The notes: generated by a model from the sequence alone, not told the origin. Positions 18,196 through 29,800 are shown, counted from the first letter of the stretch. The stretch: 64,000 nucleotides of DNA from Porphyra umbilicalis (GCA_002049455.2 KV918841.1:206820-270819), one strand, 5' to 3'. A program made the numbers and translations.

Positions 18196-19685
18196 CTACC
18201 GCCGCCACTGGTCGTGCGGTGGCTGTCTCTCTGCGCCCTCCCCCCGGAGCGTAAACCGGGATACGATTGCCCGCACGACCCGCCCATTAAACCCGTCCAA
18301 CGGCGTGTCGACGTCTTGATGGTCCCACCCCGGCGAGCCGCCCACACCCTCCCGTGCGCGTGGCGGCACCTGCTCCACGCGGCCGTCGAGCGGCTGCTCC
18401 CCAAACACGCGGCCGCCACCAATGGCCGGCGGGGCGCCGACCGCGCTGCTGTGCTGCATCGGCTCGTCCCACGACAAATGCCACAGCCGGTGCGTGTTGA
18501 AGGCGCCATAGGCCAGCGAGACGAACGTCACAGAGCCGATAAAACTCCACAGCGTCTTCAAGAGGTGGTGCGTCGGCCCACTCGTCACGGGCACGGCACG
18601 CGGCGTGCCGTCGTCGGCGCTGCCGGCAATGTTGGGGGCATTCGGCAGAGGCGCGGGCACCTCGACGACGGGCGCCTCGCCAATGGGGGGGGCGCCGACA
18701 CAGAGCTCGCGGGGAAAGTCGGGCGCACGGAAGCCGACATAGTAGGGCGCCGTCGGCGGGATGTCGGTGACTTCCCGGACAAAGTCGGCGCGCTCAAAGC
18801 GGAGGGCGACCGTCGGCTCGTCCGAGACGGCCAAGCCCACCTCGACTTCGCGCCATTGGAAGAGGGTCGGCGCCGGCGCCGGCGCACCTGGCGGCGGTGT
18901 TATGTCTGGCATAGCGACCAGCTCCTCCGGGACGGGTTGCATCCCACTCGTGTGGTAGTCGCTGTCCACGAGCGCGGCCGTCCAAAAGATGCCCCCAATG
19001 GAGGGCGTGCCCGACGACGCGTCGGGGCGCGCGGTGGTGGTCACCCGCAATGCCATCCCAAAGGTGGAAGCGTCGGCCGCTTCCACGAGGACGGCGACTG
19101 TGAGGTTGCTGCTAATGAGCATTTGAGCGCCGAACGACGACGTGCGGTTTACATCCAGTGCCGGCTGCATCTCCACGAGTTCGCCATCCTGTAGGGGGAA
19201 GAGATAAGAGGGGCGGGGACAATGCAGAGGGGACCGCGAAAGAACGCGCGCGAGGAAGACGATCATCAGCATGAGATACGGCCTGTCAGTGCGAGCTCAA
19301 TTACACTGGAAGGTGGCGACGAGCGTCCGCCTAACCGTACCAACCAGCTGTAGCCAGCGCCTAGCTGCCCGAGAAAAGAAGCAAGCAGCACAGGATATGT
19401 CGTCCAACGTACAATGAACACTCGCGGATCCGTACAGAGGCACTGTATCAACACAGAAACCAGACACGGGCCCGGGTTGACGTCGTCGTCTACCACGGGG
19501 GTGGCCGGTGGAGGTGCTTGGCCCGCCGCCAATGAAGACAGCCCCACCAACCCCCACGCCACCAAACTCGCAACTGCTGCCGCAGCCAGTGCCCACCGGC
19601 GCACTGCCCGTGACGGACGTCGGCTCGGCGTGCGTCGCGGCAGGGGCGCCACACCCCCAGATGGCGGCAAAGCGCTAGAGGCCAT
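18196..19685 (-). CDS. Unknown two-exon membrane glycoprotein-like protein
   Basis: I do not recognise the family. The ATG at 19685 begins a basic, Pro-rich tail followed by a hydrophobic anchor (WALAAAAVASLVAWGLVG, residues 31-48). A pyrimidine-rich CTACAG acceptor lies just before the second exon, which starts at 19188 with DGELVEMQP. The best in-phase donor is GTACGG at 19340, giving a 152-bp intron and 445 residues; other donors nearer 19,465 are possible. The second exon has sequons NRT and NLT, a beta-rich-looking domain of about 170 residues ending YYVGFRAPDFPRELCVG, then a second hydrophobic segment (LWSFIGSVTFVSLAYGAF) and a polar tail. Two membrane spans around a luminal domain suggest an endomembrane or cell-surface protein. 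No function can be assigned. Confidence 0.6.
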
Positions 19686-21548
19686 CGGCTAGGTTGGAGC
19701 CTGCGTCGGCCACATGGCCTGAGCCCGCCAGCGCCCCACCGTCGAGTTCCGACGGCGCGCGCGACGGGAGACTGTCGCAGTGTGGGCCCTTTGTAGACAC
19801 ACAGTACGGTGGGTACTCACCCAGTGGTGGTGGTGTGGCAGCGGCGCCCAGGTCAGCCAACAACGGCCGAGGGGGGGGGGCGGAAGCCGAATGGGGGCGG
19901 CGGTGGCGCTGTGGCGGGCTTCTCCCGCCGTCCCGTGTCGCGCGCGCGCTGGATGCACGCACCGCGCGTTGCACATGGTGACCAGGAGTCCACCGAAGGC
20001 GTGCTCGCGCACACACGCGCCTGGGATGGCGCTCGCCGCTGAAAAGCAGCCCGCTTGGCCCGTCGGCCGGGCCGAAGTGAGCGTTGAGTTCGGCGGTCGG
20101 CGTCGCTTGTCGCGCAAGGACCCGATGGTCTGATTCGGCAGCCTTCGCGCGCCGGCGGGTGGGTTTGAGGACGGCGAGCGAGCGGTTGATCGCTCCCCAG
20201 GAGCGGGCCCAGACTACTGAAAGAGTCAGTCAAACGTCACGTTCGGGGCACACCGTGTCGCTGTGTGGCACTCGGGCCGGATTGGGTGCGGCGCGCGGCC
20301 AGCTGGATACAGTGGTAGAGAAAGGCTCGTCCCATCGTCGAATATCGTCACAGTAGACTGGAATCCTCATCAGACCCCAAACTAGGATTGGCTTCGATAG
20401 ACTGTTGGTGCTCCCATCTAACGGGCCGTGAGATGGTTATGGATGAGGAAGTTTAATGAGCTCCGTTCGATGGGGTTAAATTGATCTTCACAGAGTCACA
20501 ACTTCCTCCAAGATCGTGTGGAGCATACAACCTGCCCATGGCTTCCTTTCGTATGCTTCTTTATCGTGCTACACCTTGTTGGCGCGGTTGATCACCATAT
20601 CCAAGAGAGAATTCGATGTAGTGATGGGGCTTGATAGGGACAGATGGGTGTCGTTGGACAGTCCTGTATAATCTGCCGATGGGTTGAACACACCAAAACC
20701 TGGACATGATGACTGACTGCATTTGCTGAGTCCGAGCAGCTGGACCGGCTATTTTCTCTTCTGTGAGGCAAGTGGGGAGCGCGGGTGACGGGCCTCGATG
20801 AGGAGCGCTGGTGGCGGGCCAGCCTCAGGAATCGAAGAAATACTCGAGACGGTGACGCGTGAGTGGGGCCTACCATGTTGCAAGGTGTTAGTGGTGGACT
20901 ACATCTCGATACGCGTGACGAGATTCGCTTCTCGTCAGGACTTGTGGGGCCCCGCCTGAGCCTGGTGCAGGCAGAGCGTTCCTGGCCTGAGGGCAACAGT
21001 TTTACCCCCTGGGACCTCTGCAACAGCGGCAGAGCGGGACGCGATGAACAGCAACACTGCCCCTCGCAAGCCCGAAGAGGGTGAGCGAGCACGGGGCCAA
21101 ATCAATCTGGATGTTTTCGGTCATTAGTCATTGCACTCTTCCAGTCGATGGCCTGATGGAACCAGAGGAAGGGGGGGCACTCGAGCACCTGCAGAAGTGC
21201 GCAACGCGTTTGACGGTGGCCGCAGCATGATCGTCAGCTTTGACTAAGTTTCCCAATATGATACCCAACGGTTCCCCAGAGGACTTTTCCGTTGGGCTTC
21301 TCCAGCCCGTTTGCTCGCGATGGTCACATGCCTGACACGATAGAGACGCGTCAGGGCCTCCTTGAGGACAATAAAATAGATCTGATAGTGAAACAACTCG
21401 TACCAATTACTATACAGGTTCGAAACGAGGTGGATTTAGTGCCTCATGGACTGCACTTTCCCTGTTCAAGGAACGACGAGAAGCGCAACAGTCGGCGCTA
21501 CAGCCATATGATCGGCTTTCTGGTCACTCATGCACGAAGACTGGGCGG
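19686..21548. other. Gene-free stretch
   Basis: No protein-like frame is visible. GC content falls after about 20,350 to the lowest of this part of the window. A short inverted pair, CCCAACGG at 21264-21271 and CCGTTGGG at 21289-21296, shares its sequence with the cluster at 22565-22700. The first 600 bp may hold the promoter of the membrane protein gene on the minus strand. Confidence 0.35.
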
Positions 21549-22304
21549 TTGCAGCGCTTGTCTACCAAGTGTTCAAAGAGACTTCGGGCAATCCTGAGGA
21601 TGCCGCGCCACAATAGAGCACCTCGACGGGAACTGCTGGTGCTGGGACTGCTCTCGCGGCTTGCGCACTACATCACTTTTGTAGTTGGCATGAACACCAG
21701 CCGGTACAGGTGCAAGCCGACCAAAAGAAGCACTAGATTAGGCCGGCCGCCGGACAAGGACCTAGTAGGGAGAGCAAGTACACAATGCTCCCCCCGGCCT
21801 GGTGTCATTTGGCGGCACGAGCACCCGGGACCAAGCGGTGATCCGGGTGCGTGGAACAGGAATGGTGTGGGATTAGTGCTGATACAGTTAGAGAGGCATT
21901 CTTGGCAGGCCGAGGGACCCCGGGCAGACTACCCTACCGGGACAGGAGTGCACGGGGCTCCCCGTCGATCGGTGCTGCGGCATACGCCGGGACGTAGGCA
22001 AGTGCGCTACATGGCATGAGCCGAGGAGAGGGTGGTCCGGACGATCGCGGAGGAGAATTGTGTGCCAGAAGCGTGCCGAGAGGGCGGAGAGGCGTCCGAT
22101 CAAGGGCTGCGGGCACGGCTGTCAGAGGTTATAGCTTGCTGCGGTGGGGACTATTTAGCCCCCGGGGCAGAAGAGAAGACGAGGCACTCTCTATCGTTTA
22201 TCCAGGCCAGGTGGAGGCGCAGCACGAGGGCGGCGTGCAAGTTCGCAGTTACACGACTCGAGGGTGGCGCGTACGTGTGGAGGATCTCACAACAAGGCCC
22301 ATAG
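21549..22304 (+). pseudogene. Decayed unknown reading frame
   Basis: One frame stays open from about 21,549 to 22,304 apart from a single TGA at 22017-22019. The right part has normal protein character: EERVVRTIAEENCVPEACR, then LSEVIACCGGDYLAPGAE and RAACKFAVTRLEGGAYVWRI. Just upstream, in another frame, LMHEDWAVAALVYQVFKET also looks coding. I do not recognise a family. A degraded mobile-element or host gene is likely. The call rests only on the open length and amino-acid character. Confidence 0.3.
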
Positions 22305-23071
22305 CTTGGCTCTGAGCTCCGCGGGTTACGCGGAAATGGCGCAACCAGAGCCACATCGCACTTTCCCGCCTTCGTGCTTGATGGGCTTGTCGGCCCGCTG
22401 AGGAAATCTTAACAAGAAAGAGTCCGCTCCTTGTAAATGCAGGATGACCTTGCCCAATTTCATGACATGCCTTGTCGTTTGTCAGTCGGTCAGCACGGAT
22501 AGGTCATCTGTGGCTAGGAAGCTTCGTCCTTGCACGCGATCTCGTCAGACTCAAGCACTCCGCTCCGTTGGGGCATTGCCCAACGGTTCCCCAACGCTCT
22601 TCAACGAAGAAAAGTGCCCCAACGAACGCCCCATAGCGCCGAAAAACGCCCAACATAAAGCAGACGCGTTGGGCCCCAACCTCCAACGGTCACCAACGGA
22701 AACGGGCAACTGAGTCAATGCTGACGATTGGACCGGCGCTGTGCTCGGCGCAGCGCTCGTGAGGCCTGAGGCCACACGCGACTGGCCAATTTTGCTGCCC
22801 GTGGGGCCACCGCTCGTCACCAACGGTGGGTCGGCCCATCAAAGGTGCTGACCCAGGCAGTGTTCGCCAGTGCGGAGCCAGTGTCGGGCCACCGGGACGC
22901 GCGTGGTGAGCACTTGTATGGTGAAATCTAGTCAATTGTGCTGGTGCCGGCTCTGGGCGATTTGGGATTCCCATTTAGTCGTACTTTACACGTCTGCTCG
23001 AAGGTGGCGGACCTGGCACGGGACTCTCCTCCTTTTTGAGTATCTCGACCGTGGCCCCCCCCGCAGCTCCA
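22305..23071. other. Gene-free stretch with a CCAACG-rich cluster
   Basis: No coding region is supported. From 22,565 to about 22,705 the sequence is packed with CCAACG and its complement CGTTGG. These include CCGTTGGGG at 22565-22573 facing CCCAACGG at 22579-22586. Confidence 0.4.
22565..22705. repeat. Cluster of direct and inverted CCAACG motifs
   Basis: About ten CAACG or CGTTG units occur in 140 bp. The 15-mer CCCAACGGTTCCCCA at 22579-22593 is also present at 21264-21278, so at least two related copies of a short repeat lie in this region. The inverted pairs could fold into small hairpins. Confidence 0.55.
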
Positions 23072-23326
23072 TCATCGAGGCCCTGTCAGCGCTCCCAGCA
23101 GGCGAGATCGCAGCAGAGGGGGGTTTGCGGATCCGCGCGACGCCGCCGCGCCCATTGCGGAGCGGCGCGGTTGGCGCCCCCCGCCTGTTCGCCTTGCTCG
23201 CCCGCGCTTCAGCCGCCGCAGCACCCCGCAGACCGCCGCCGCCCCTGCCGCCGCGGCTTCTGCCGCCGCGTCGGTGGACGCGGAAGCTGACGCCGTCTTC
23301 TCTACTTTTTCCTCTTCCATAGCCAC
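23072..23326 (-). CDS. Possible small unknown gene, divergent from the nucleotidyltransferase
   Basis: A minus-strand ATG at 23326 begins MAMEEEKVEKTASASASTD, then an Ala-rich and Arg-rich segment ending at 23072 (84 residues). The charged start looks more like a real N-terminus than the surrounding compositional frames, and it would be transcribed divergently from the gene at 23452, 125 bp away. An overlapping frame also reads plausibly further on, so a frame break or intron is possible. Evidence is weak. Confidence 0.22.
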   Translation of the reverse strand: MAMEEEKVEKTASASASTDAAAEAAAAGAAAVCGVLRRLKRGRARRTGGGRQPRRSAMGAAASRGSANPPLLRSRLLGALTGPR

Positions 23327-23451
23327 TTCCGCCGGCTGGCCCTCTTTTTGTCGTCTTCACCCTCGCCGTCGTGCTTCTATTTGTGTCCTTCATCGCTGGC
23401 GCTGGCACCACAATTCCCCCCCCCCCTCCTCGACACTGCGCACCCCCCACT

Positions 23452-24351
23452 ATGAGTGAACCACCGCCGGCCCCCTTCACGGCCCTGTACCTAGCGGCTG
23501 GTCTGTCGTCCCGCTTCGGCTTCCGCGTCAAGTGCCTGCAGGAGGTCGGCAGGTCTGGCGAGACGCTCCTGGAGCTCTCTGTCAGGCAGCTGCTGCCACA
23601 CGGCGTCGGGGACCTTGTGCTGGTCGTTTCCAATGGCACCTATGATGCCATCCACGCTGTCGTTGGCGACGTCTTTCTCGGCCTCCCCGTCTCTTACGTC
23701 TTCCAGGTGACGCCTGAGTACCGGAAAAAGCCGCTAGGCACCGTCCACGCGCTGCTGGCGGCCGAGGAGGTGCTCTCCCGTCCTTTTCTCGTCCTCAATG
23801 GTGATACTCTGTATGGCGAAGCCGCGCTCGCCCCCGTTTGCGCCCATCTGACCCGCCAGAGCGGCCGCGGCGGCGACGGCGGCGCCGGCACCGGGAGCGA
23901 TCAGGGCGGCGTGAGCGGGGAGGGTGCCGCCGAGGCGTGTATGCCCGGCTACCCGCTCAAAGACGTGCTCCCCCGCGCCGGGCAGGTCAACCGGGCGATT
24001 ATTGAGGTTGGCGACGGCGGGCAGCTCGACGCGATTGTCGAGCAGTACAACATTGCGATGGCCGACGTTGAGTCGGGCAAGTACTCTGGCCAGGAGCTAA
24101 CATCCATGAACATCTTTGCCTTCCCGCTGCCTGTGGTGGCGTTTGCGCGGCGGAAGTTTAAGGCGTGGTTGGCCGCCAACGCGACGGAGGAGGTTGCTGA
24201 GTACATCCTTTCAACAATGCTCAACGACTTGCGCGGGGAGACGGGCATCGGCACGCGGGTCGTGCCAGTCGGGTCGGCCGTGCCGCTGGAGCTGACCAAC
24301 CCAGACGATTTAGCGTACGTCAAGAACAACCTGCAGCTCGTGGGGCTTTAA
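23452..24351 (+). CDS. NTP-transferase (sugar nucleotidyltransferase-like) protein
   Basis: This is a Rossmann-like nucleotidyltransferase that would join a nucleoside triphosphate to a phosphorylated sugar or related acceptor; the substrate is unknown. The ATG at 23452 gives 299 residues. The N-terminal signature LAAGLSSRFG (14-23) with a following lysine (K28) is the nucleotide-binding loop of the GlmU/MobA/RmlA superfamily. GTVHAL (96-101) and LNGDTLYG (115-122) supply the substrate and metal-binding Asp region. A Gly/Asp-rich insertion lies around 143-160. The C-terminus ELTNPDDLAYVKNNLQLVGL matches the usual family ending in small bacterial-type enzymes. No transit or signal peptide is evident, so it is probably cytosolic. 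The frame is intact. Confidence 0.87.
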   Translation: MSEPPPAPFTALYLAAGLSSRFGFRVKCLQEVGRSGETLLELSVRQLLPHGVGDLVLVVSNGTYDAIHAVVGDVFLGLPVSYVFQVTPEYRKKPLGTVHALLAAEEVLSRPFLVLNGDTLYGEAALAPVCAHLTRQSGRGGDGGAGTGSDQGGVSGEGAAEACMPGYPLKDVLPRAGQVNRAIIEVGDGGQLDAIVEQYNIAMADVESGKYSGQELTSMNIFAFPLPVVAFARRKFKAWLAANATEEVAEYILSTMLNDLRGETGIGTRVVPVGSAVPLELTNPDDLAYVKNNLQLVGL

Positions 24352-24927
24352 TGGGCTGGTGGTGGGAGGCGATACCACCGACGGCGGCAGCATGGCACGG
24401 CTGATCAGGGGGGACAGGAGAAGACGCACACGGGTGAGTGTATGGTCACGGGGAGCACCGTGCACGCCCGGCGCGGGCCGGACGTGGTCGTGGAGGCGGG
24501 GGGCAGGAGGGGTGAGAGAGGGAGCGACAGAGGGCACGACAAAGAGCTGTGTGGGCGGCGGCGGCGCTGGGGCGTTAGAGCGCATCGAGGGGAGTTTGGG
24601 CATGTTCCGTGGCGTGGGATGACTCTTTTCTCCTCCTTGCACTCGGTGTCTGTCTCTTGCTCGGCCATGACTTGATTCGAGCCCCCCTTGAGGCGCGCGC
24701 ACCGTCCTCCACTTGCCCTGCGTCCCGTTTTCGGGCAACGCCGCCCCTCCCATGCACCGTGTCTCTGCTCATCGGCTGCGCACGCAGGGAGAGTCCCCGC
24801 TCGCTCGGGGAGCGTCGCGTGCACAACCCCCCCCCCAGCCTCCCGCTCACGTCGCCCCCCCCTCAACCGGCACCCTCCCCGTCCCCCATCGCGTCTGGGT
24901 CCCCCACCTGCCCCGCCGCGGGCGCGG
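24352..24927. other. Intergenic spacer between convergent genes
   Basis: These 576 bp separate the stop of the nucleotidyltransferase from the 3-prime end of the exosome gene on the other strand. The sequence grows C-rich toward 24,960. I see no gene; both 3-prime untranslated regions must lie here. Confidence 0.4.
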
Positions 24928-25330
24928 TCACGACGTCCCCCCCGTTGCGGCGGCGGCGTTTCCCCCCCCCCTCCCCCCCCCCCGACTCGGCAGCGGCTGC
25001 TGCCGGTCGACGAGCACCGGCCGCGTCGCCGCGAGCGGGTGCGCCGCCACCGGCCGCACCTTGGTGCGCGCGACGCTCCCCCCGCCCGACCCCGCCACCG
25101 CCGCCGCCGCACCCGCCGCCGCAGCGTCGACCGCCCGCTGCGCGGCGCGCGTGAGCGTCAGCACCCGCTCCCCCGCCGCCGACGCGCAGGCCACGACGAC
25201 GGCAGGGGGCACGGCGAGGCCGCCGCTCTTGACCAACCCACACACCTCCCCGTGCGCGTTCATGGTGACGGAGAGGGTGCCGTCGGCCGCCGCCTCCTCC
25301 TGCGCCGTCGGGTCGACGGCGACGAGCGGC

Positions 25331-25362
<32 letters not shown>

Positions 25363-25998
25363 GCCACCGGGGTCTGCAAACAGCGCGTAGGTGACGGCAA
25401 AGGGCACGTGCGCGACGGGGAGGGGCACCCCCTCCCGCTCCTCGGGGGTGTGGATCGTCGCAACGCCGCCGCGGACGCTCACGTCTGGGCGGCGGGCGCC
25501 GAGGACGGCGGCGACGGCGGCGGCGGTGGCCACGTCCCCGGCATTGCCCGCGTCGGCCAGCACCGTCACGTCAACGGTGACGGCCCAGACGAGGGACCCC
25601 GCCACAATGCACAGCGCCTCTGTGTCGAGGGCGCGGCTGCCGCGGAGGGCCCCCTCCACCAGCCGCACCGCGTCAGAGGTGGCGGCGCCGCCACTGGCGG
25701 GGCGCCGCGCGAGCGCCGCCGCCGCCGCCGCGTCAGAGGCGGCGGGCGACGGCGACACTGAGACGGCGAGCGTGCCCTCTGTCGGCCGCCCCGCCCGGGG
25801 GGGCGTCGCCCGCACCGACACGGAGGCGGTGGCGACGGTGGCGCCAAACGACGCGGTCGCGGCGCCGGGGGTGGTGGGCGACAGCGTGATGGCGACGCGC
25901 CGCCCGTCGGGCGGTCGCCGCCCGTCGACGCGCGCGCCAGAGGCGAGGGCGGCGACCGCAAACGCCTTTTCGGGCGATGAGAAGGTTTCGGCGCCCAT
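24928..25998 (-). CDS. RRP45: Exosome RNase PH-like subunit RRP45/EXOSC9
   Basis: This is a structural subunit of the eukaryotic exosome ring, which guides RNA to the 3-prime exonucleases for processing and decay in nucleus and cytoplasm. The ATG at 25998 gives 356 residues. The open frame continues upstream, but only through hydrophobic and Pro-rich sequence typical of a leader. The protein has RVDGRRPPDGRR (23-34), then the family hallmarks RLVEGALRGSRALDTEALC, VTVDVTVLADAGN, GGVATIHTPEEREGVPLPV and LSVTMNAHGEVCGLVKSGG, in the order seen in EXOSC9/RRP45. A poly-Gly loop interrupts the domain near the PTAQEEAAADG motif. The C-terminal tail is Pro/Gly-rich and passes C runs at 24,961-24,982, so its exact end is uncertain. 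Confidence 0.88.
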
Positions 25999-26606
25999 GG
26001 GGATGGGGGGGGGTGGGGGGGGGGGGGGGCACGACCAATAAACGCACCCGATGCGGACGGCGCGCAGAAGTAGGGTGGGGAGGAGCAGGGCAATGTCACG
26101 GAGCTGCAGAAAAAGAAGCAAGAGGAGACAAGACGACACAGCGAGGCACAGCGGCAGCAGGGCTGGCGACAAAGTCGGGGGGAGGGCGGCGGAGGATGGC
26201 GGGGGGACGGCGGAGGGGATGGCGGGAGGGTGGTGGGCACGGCGCGACACGACGCGGCCGCGCCCGCCGCGCGGCGGGTTGGGATCAGCGCGACGGACCA
26301 CAACATGGTTGGCAAAAACACATATGTTTCGAGAATATTTTCAGAAACCCAGGTATGAATTGTTGTGAAACGTGGGGAAACAATTTACACAATTTTGTTG
26401 AATATTAGTTACAGCAACCGCATGATGCCCTGCGTGTACCTCGCGCGGAGCGCCGCCACGACCACAACGCCACACTATGACAACAATAAAACTCACACCG
26501 CACAACTCTATACACGACAGTGCTGGCGGGCACCATTCCGACGCCGCCTCGGGCCCCCAGCCTAGCACAAGCTCCATCCCCACCTCGACGCAAGAGCCCC
26601 CGCAAC
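25999..26606. other. Intergenic spacer with an AT-rich patch
   Basis: This includes the leader of the exosome gene and the 3-prime flank of the fibrillin gene. Around 26,300-26,500 the DNA is unusually AT-rich for this window (ATATGTTTCGAGAATATTTT and CAATAAAAC), which may mark polyadenylation or promoter sequence. No gene is seen. Confidence 0.4.
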
Positions 26607-27826
26607 CTACTTTTTAAACAGCCACGGGCCCGCCCGGGCCTTGGTCGCCACCACCCCAGCGGGTTCGGCGTCGACAACGACCACCTCGGCCGTGGCGGTG
26701 GTTGGAGCAGCCGCCTTGGCGCCTTTGCGCCACCAGTGCTTGCGTCCCGAGGCCAGGGGCACCTTGTTCCCCTTGGCGACGGGCGCCTCGTCGACGGCAA
26801 CGACGCGGGGCGGCTTGACACGGGCCGGCACGGCCTTGATGGCGCGCCGCCACCAGCCGACCCGGCGCTGCGGTGGTTCCACCACCGCCGGCACGGCCGC
26901 CGCCACGCTCGTCACGTACAGGTGCTTGCGTCGGGCGGCCACCTCCTCTGGCGTCGCCATGGCCGGCGGCGGCGCCGTCTCGGCGTCGGCCGCAACGGCC
27001 GCGGCGCGGCGTGGCCACCAGCGGCGGCGCGTCGCCGGCGCTTGGCGGCGAAACACAAACAGCTCCCCCGACGCGCTCGCCCGCGCAATGCGCCACTCCG
27101 CGTCGACGTACGTCATGTCGAGCACCTCCTTGGCGGCGGGCGGCGCCTTGCGCAGCGGCACCCGGCGCGCCGCCGCCGCCGCCCCGTACGACTGCTCGAC
27201 GGTGTTGCCCGCCGCGCCCGACCCGACCGCCCACACGCCCGTGCGGCGGTTGCGCACGCGGAGGACACCCCCCGGGGAGGCGAGGAGCTCCTCGGCCCAC
27301 GTCGTCCCCCCGGCGCTGTAGTGCACGCGGAGGGCGGCGAGGCGCGCGCCGGGCAGCCGCCGGCCGACGCCCGTCAAGCCGACGGCGCCGACCGTCGCCG
27401 CGCAGTTGGTGTAGACGAGGCACCACGTGCCGAGGAGGTGGGGCGAGCGCGCCGTGCGGACGCCTTGGCGAAAGCCGGCGGCGGCCTCGAGGGCCGCCGC
27501 CGCGTCCTCCACGGCGCCCGCCGTAAAGGCGTCGCCGGTGAGGCCGAGGGGGTTGTTCCGCGCGGGCGTGCCGGCAAGGATTTTGGCGAGCGCGTCGCCG
27601 GCAATGGCCGCGGGCGACGCGTCGTCGGCGGGGAGCACGGGCGTCGTCGGCGGGGGCGTCGGCGCCGCACGCCGCAAGAGGGAGACGGGGGGGGGGGGAG
27701 GGGGGGGAGCGGCCGCCTCAGCCGGCGGGCCGCGGGGGGCGGAACGGGGGTGCCATACCGGGGGGACAAGCGGGGGCGGGAAGAGACAATGGTGGAGAGC
27801 AGGGCCGAGGGGACAAACGTCGCCAT
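26607..27826 (-). CDS. Plastid lipid-associated protein/fibrillin family, frame-broken
   Basis: Fibrillins bind lipids at plastoglobules and thylakoids. The conserved core lies in one minus-strand frame: LLGTWCLVYTN, then PGARLAALRVHYS, then TYVDAEWRIARASASGELF, the usual PAP_fibrillin start and end signatures. A long basic C-terminal extension follows (about 130 residues, ending AGPWLFKK). The N-terminus lies in a neighbouring frame. An ATG at 27826 starts MATFVPSALLSTIVSSRPRL, a convincing plastid transit peptide, and joins the core frame across a G-rich run near 27,690-27,710. One base lost or gained there restores about 400 residues. The core frame alone is open to 27860 without an ATG. 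The fibrillin call is secure; the exact start depends on that run. Confidence 0.8.
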
Positions 27827-28689
27827 CAGGTGGGACGCGGGGGGAGTCAGTGGCGCGCACGGACGGGGACGTCGTAGAGACGCCAGGATGGTGGGACGGT
27901 CGGGTCTGGGACAGTGCGACCGAGGACGCCCGCGACGCGTTCGCTGAAACGTCGCCGGCGCAGTGCCAGGGGCACGTCCAACGGCTCGATCGGATAGGCC
28001 CCAGGCACAGCGTCGTATCTCAGGATCCGCGGCGAGCCGCTGACCGGGAAAATGGGTGGCTGGCAGTAGCCAAGCCACTGGGTCATAGCAGGACGGATGG
28101 AAGAATCGGCGCGTGGGTGCAAGCTGGTCGTGCCTCAGCCGTCGACCGCAAAGTACACTAGAAACATCGGAGGTGCCAGTCCGTCGTCGGCTTTGTAACT
28201 GGTCCTTACTGTGTGAAACAAAGCGATATTGATTCGCCGCAGATATGGACGCCCAGGTCTCTGGCATGGTGTCGGCGTGTGGTGGTGCGCCAATGGTTCC
28301 CTCCTCGAGACCCAAAGCGGCGGATGGCCACACAGAGCGCACGTGCCGCCCACAGCGCTCGTCGTCTTCCCGCTGCTGGTCAGTCTTGCCGCCGTTTGGA
28401 CGGCGACACGACCCGGCCGCAAGACTCGCCTCTGTAGCGTAACATCCATCTCTAGAAAAACAACTGTGCCAGCAGGAACGCAGCGGTTGAAGGAAAGAAA
28501 GGTTATCTGTCCCGACGCGCTAGTACTACAGAAGCCGCGTGACCAACCGCTACACACACCGTCCGCGCACTGCCGTGCGCATGCGAAAACACACACGCAC
28601 ACGGCACGGCAGACGCCGCATGTGCGGCCGATCCCCAAAAAAAGACACTGCCCAAAAAGCCGGGGGTTGCTGCACCCCCCCCCCCCCCC
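27827..28689. other. Gene-free stretch
   Basis: This contains the 5-prime flank of the fibrillin gene and the 3-prime flank of the carrier gene. I see no reading frame with protein character. A C run of about 16-18 bases (28,674-28,690) adjoins the carrier stop. Confidence 0.4.
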
Positions 28690-29800
28690 TCACAGGCCCT
28701 CCCACCCAGCCAGCTCCCGCAGCCGCTCGTACAGGAAGAGCGCGAGGGCGGTTTGCGGGCCGAGACGCAAGTAGGCCGCCGTCCACCCCCGAAAAAGCCC
28801 CCGCACGCCCTCCTCCCGCACGAGCGACACGGCGGTGGCGGCGAGCCCCCGCCCCCCCGGCCCGACCATCATGCGCGTTTTGAGCACGTCGGCCGGACTC
28901 GACACGGTCGTCGTCACCACACCGCTAACCGCCGCGGCGGCCACCTCCAGGCCCCGCCCGCTGCCGCCCCCCCCACGCCGCCGACGGAGCGGAGCCACCC
29001 CTTGGCCCCATCGTACACGCCCAACTGCGCCGCGTTGACCGCCGCCGCGCGCGCCACGGCGGGGACGCCCCCGCGCCACAAGCCGGCGAGCCCCCCACCC
29101 CCCGCCGCGGAGCGCACGAGCGCGTCGCCGAGGTGCCGGTACGCGCCGGGCGGCGCCGCCTGCATGCGCGTCTTGGCAAGCTCAAACGGCGCGCCGACGA
29201 GGGCGCCCGCCGCCCCCGCCGACGCGCCGGCCACCGCCTTGGTCACCGCCGCCGACTCGGGGAGGCCAGTGGCGGCGGCGACACCGCCACGCGCACGCTC
29301 ATACCCGCCGACGCGGACGGCAGAGTAGGTGGCGGCGCGCGCGAGCGCGGCGCCGAGGCCCGCGTACAAGACGGGGACGCCCCCTTCCATGACCCGCCAC
29401 GCCGTGGCGCGGAGGAGGGGGGGGGGGGCGCCGCCGCCGCGCCGCCGCCGCTGTGAAGGCCCGACAGCATGAACGAGGGGGGGGGGCGGACGCGAGGCAC
29501 GCCCGTGCCGTTGCCATGGCCGCTGACGCCACCGCCGCCACCGCCGCCGCGGTCGGCGCCACTCGCCGTCTGCATTTGCGTCTTGATGACATCCAGTGGG
29601 TGCGTTGCGATGGCGGAGAGGCCGCACGCCGTGCCGCCGAGCGCAAGGGACTGCCACAGTGGGGTCGCCGCGGGGTGCGGTCGCCGGCGGGGGGAGGTTG
29701 GGGAACGATGAGGAGCGTTGGCCGACGGACGGGGGGGGGAGGGGTAGACGGGGGAGGGCGCCGGCATCGAAAGAGACTCGTGTGACCTAGGGGTGTCCAT
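28690..29800 (-). CDS. Mitochondrial carrier (SLC25 family), frame-broken
   Basis: This is an inner-membrane solute carrier. All three repeats of the family are present, each with its PX[DE]XX[KR] signature: HPLDVIKTQMQ in the frame starting at the ATG at 29800, APFELAKTRMQ in a second frame, and SPADVLKTRMM in a third. Partner helices such as ALGGTACGLSAIATHPLD, AGASAGAAGALVGAPFE and LFRGWTAAYLRLGPQTALAL fit. The frames switch at G/C runs near 29,410-29,430 and 28,965-28,980, so two one-base corrections rebuild a protein of about 365 residues. The motif set most resembles the dicarboxylate/oxoglutarate/uncoupling-protein branch. The transported substrate cannot be fixed from this. The first repeat has a Gly/Pro-rich loop insertion. 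Confidence 0.85.
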
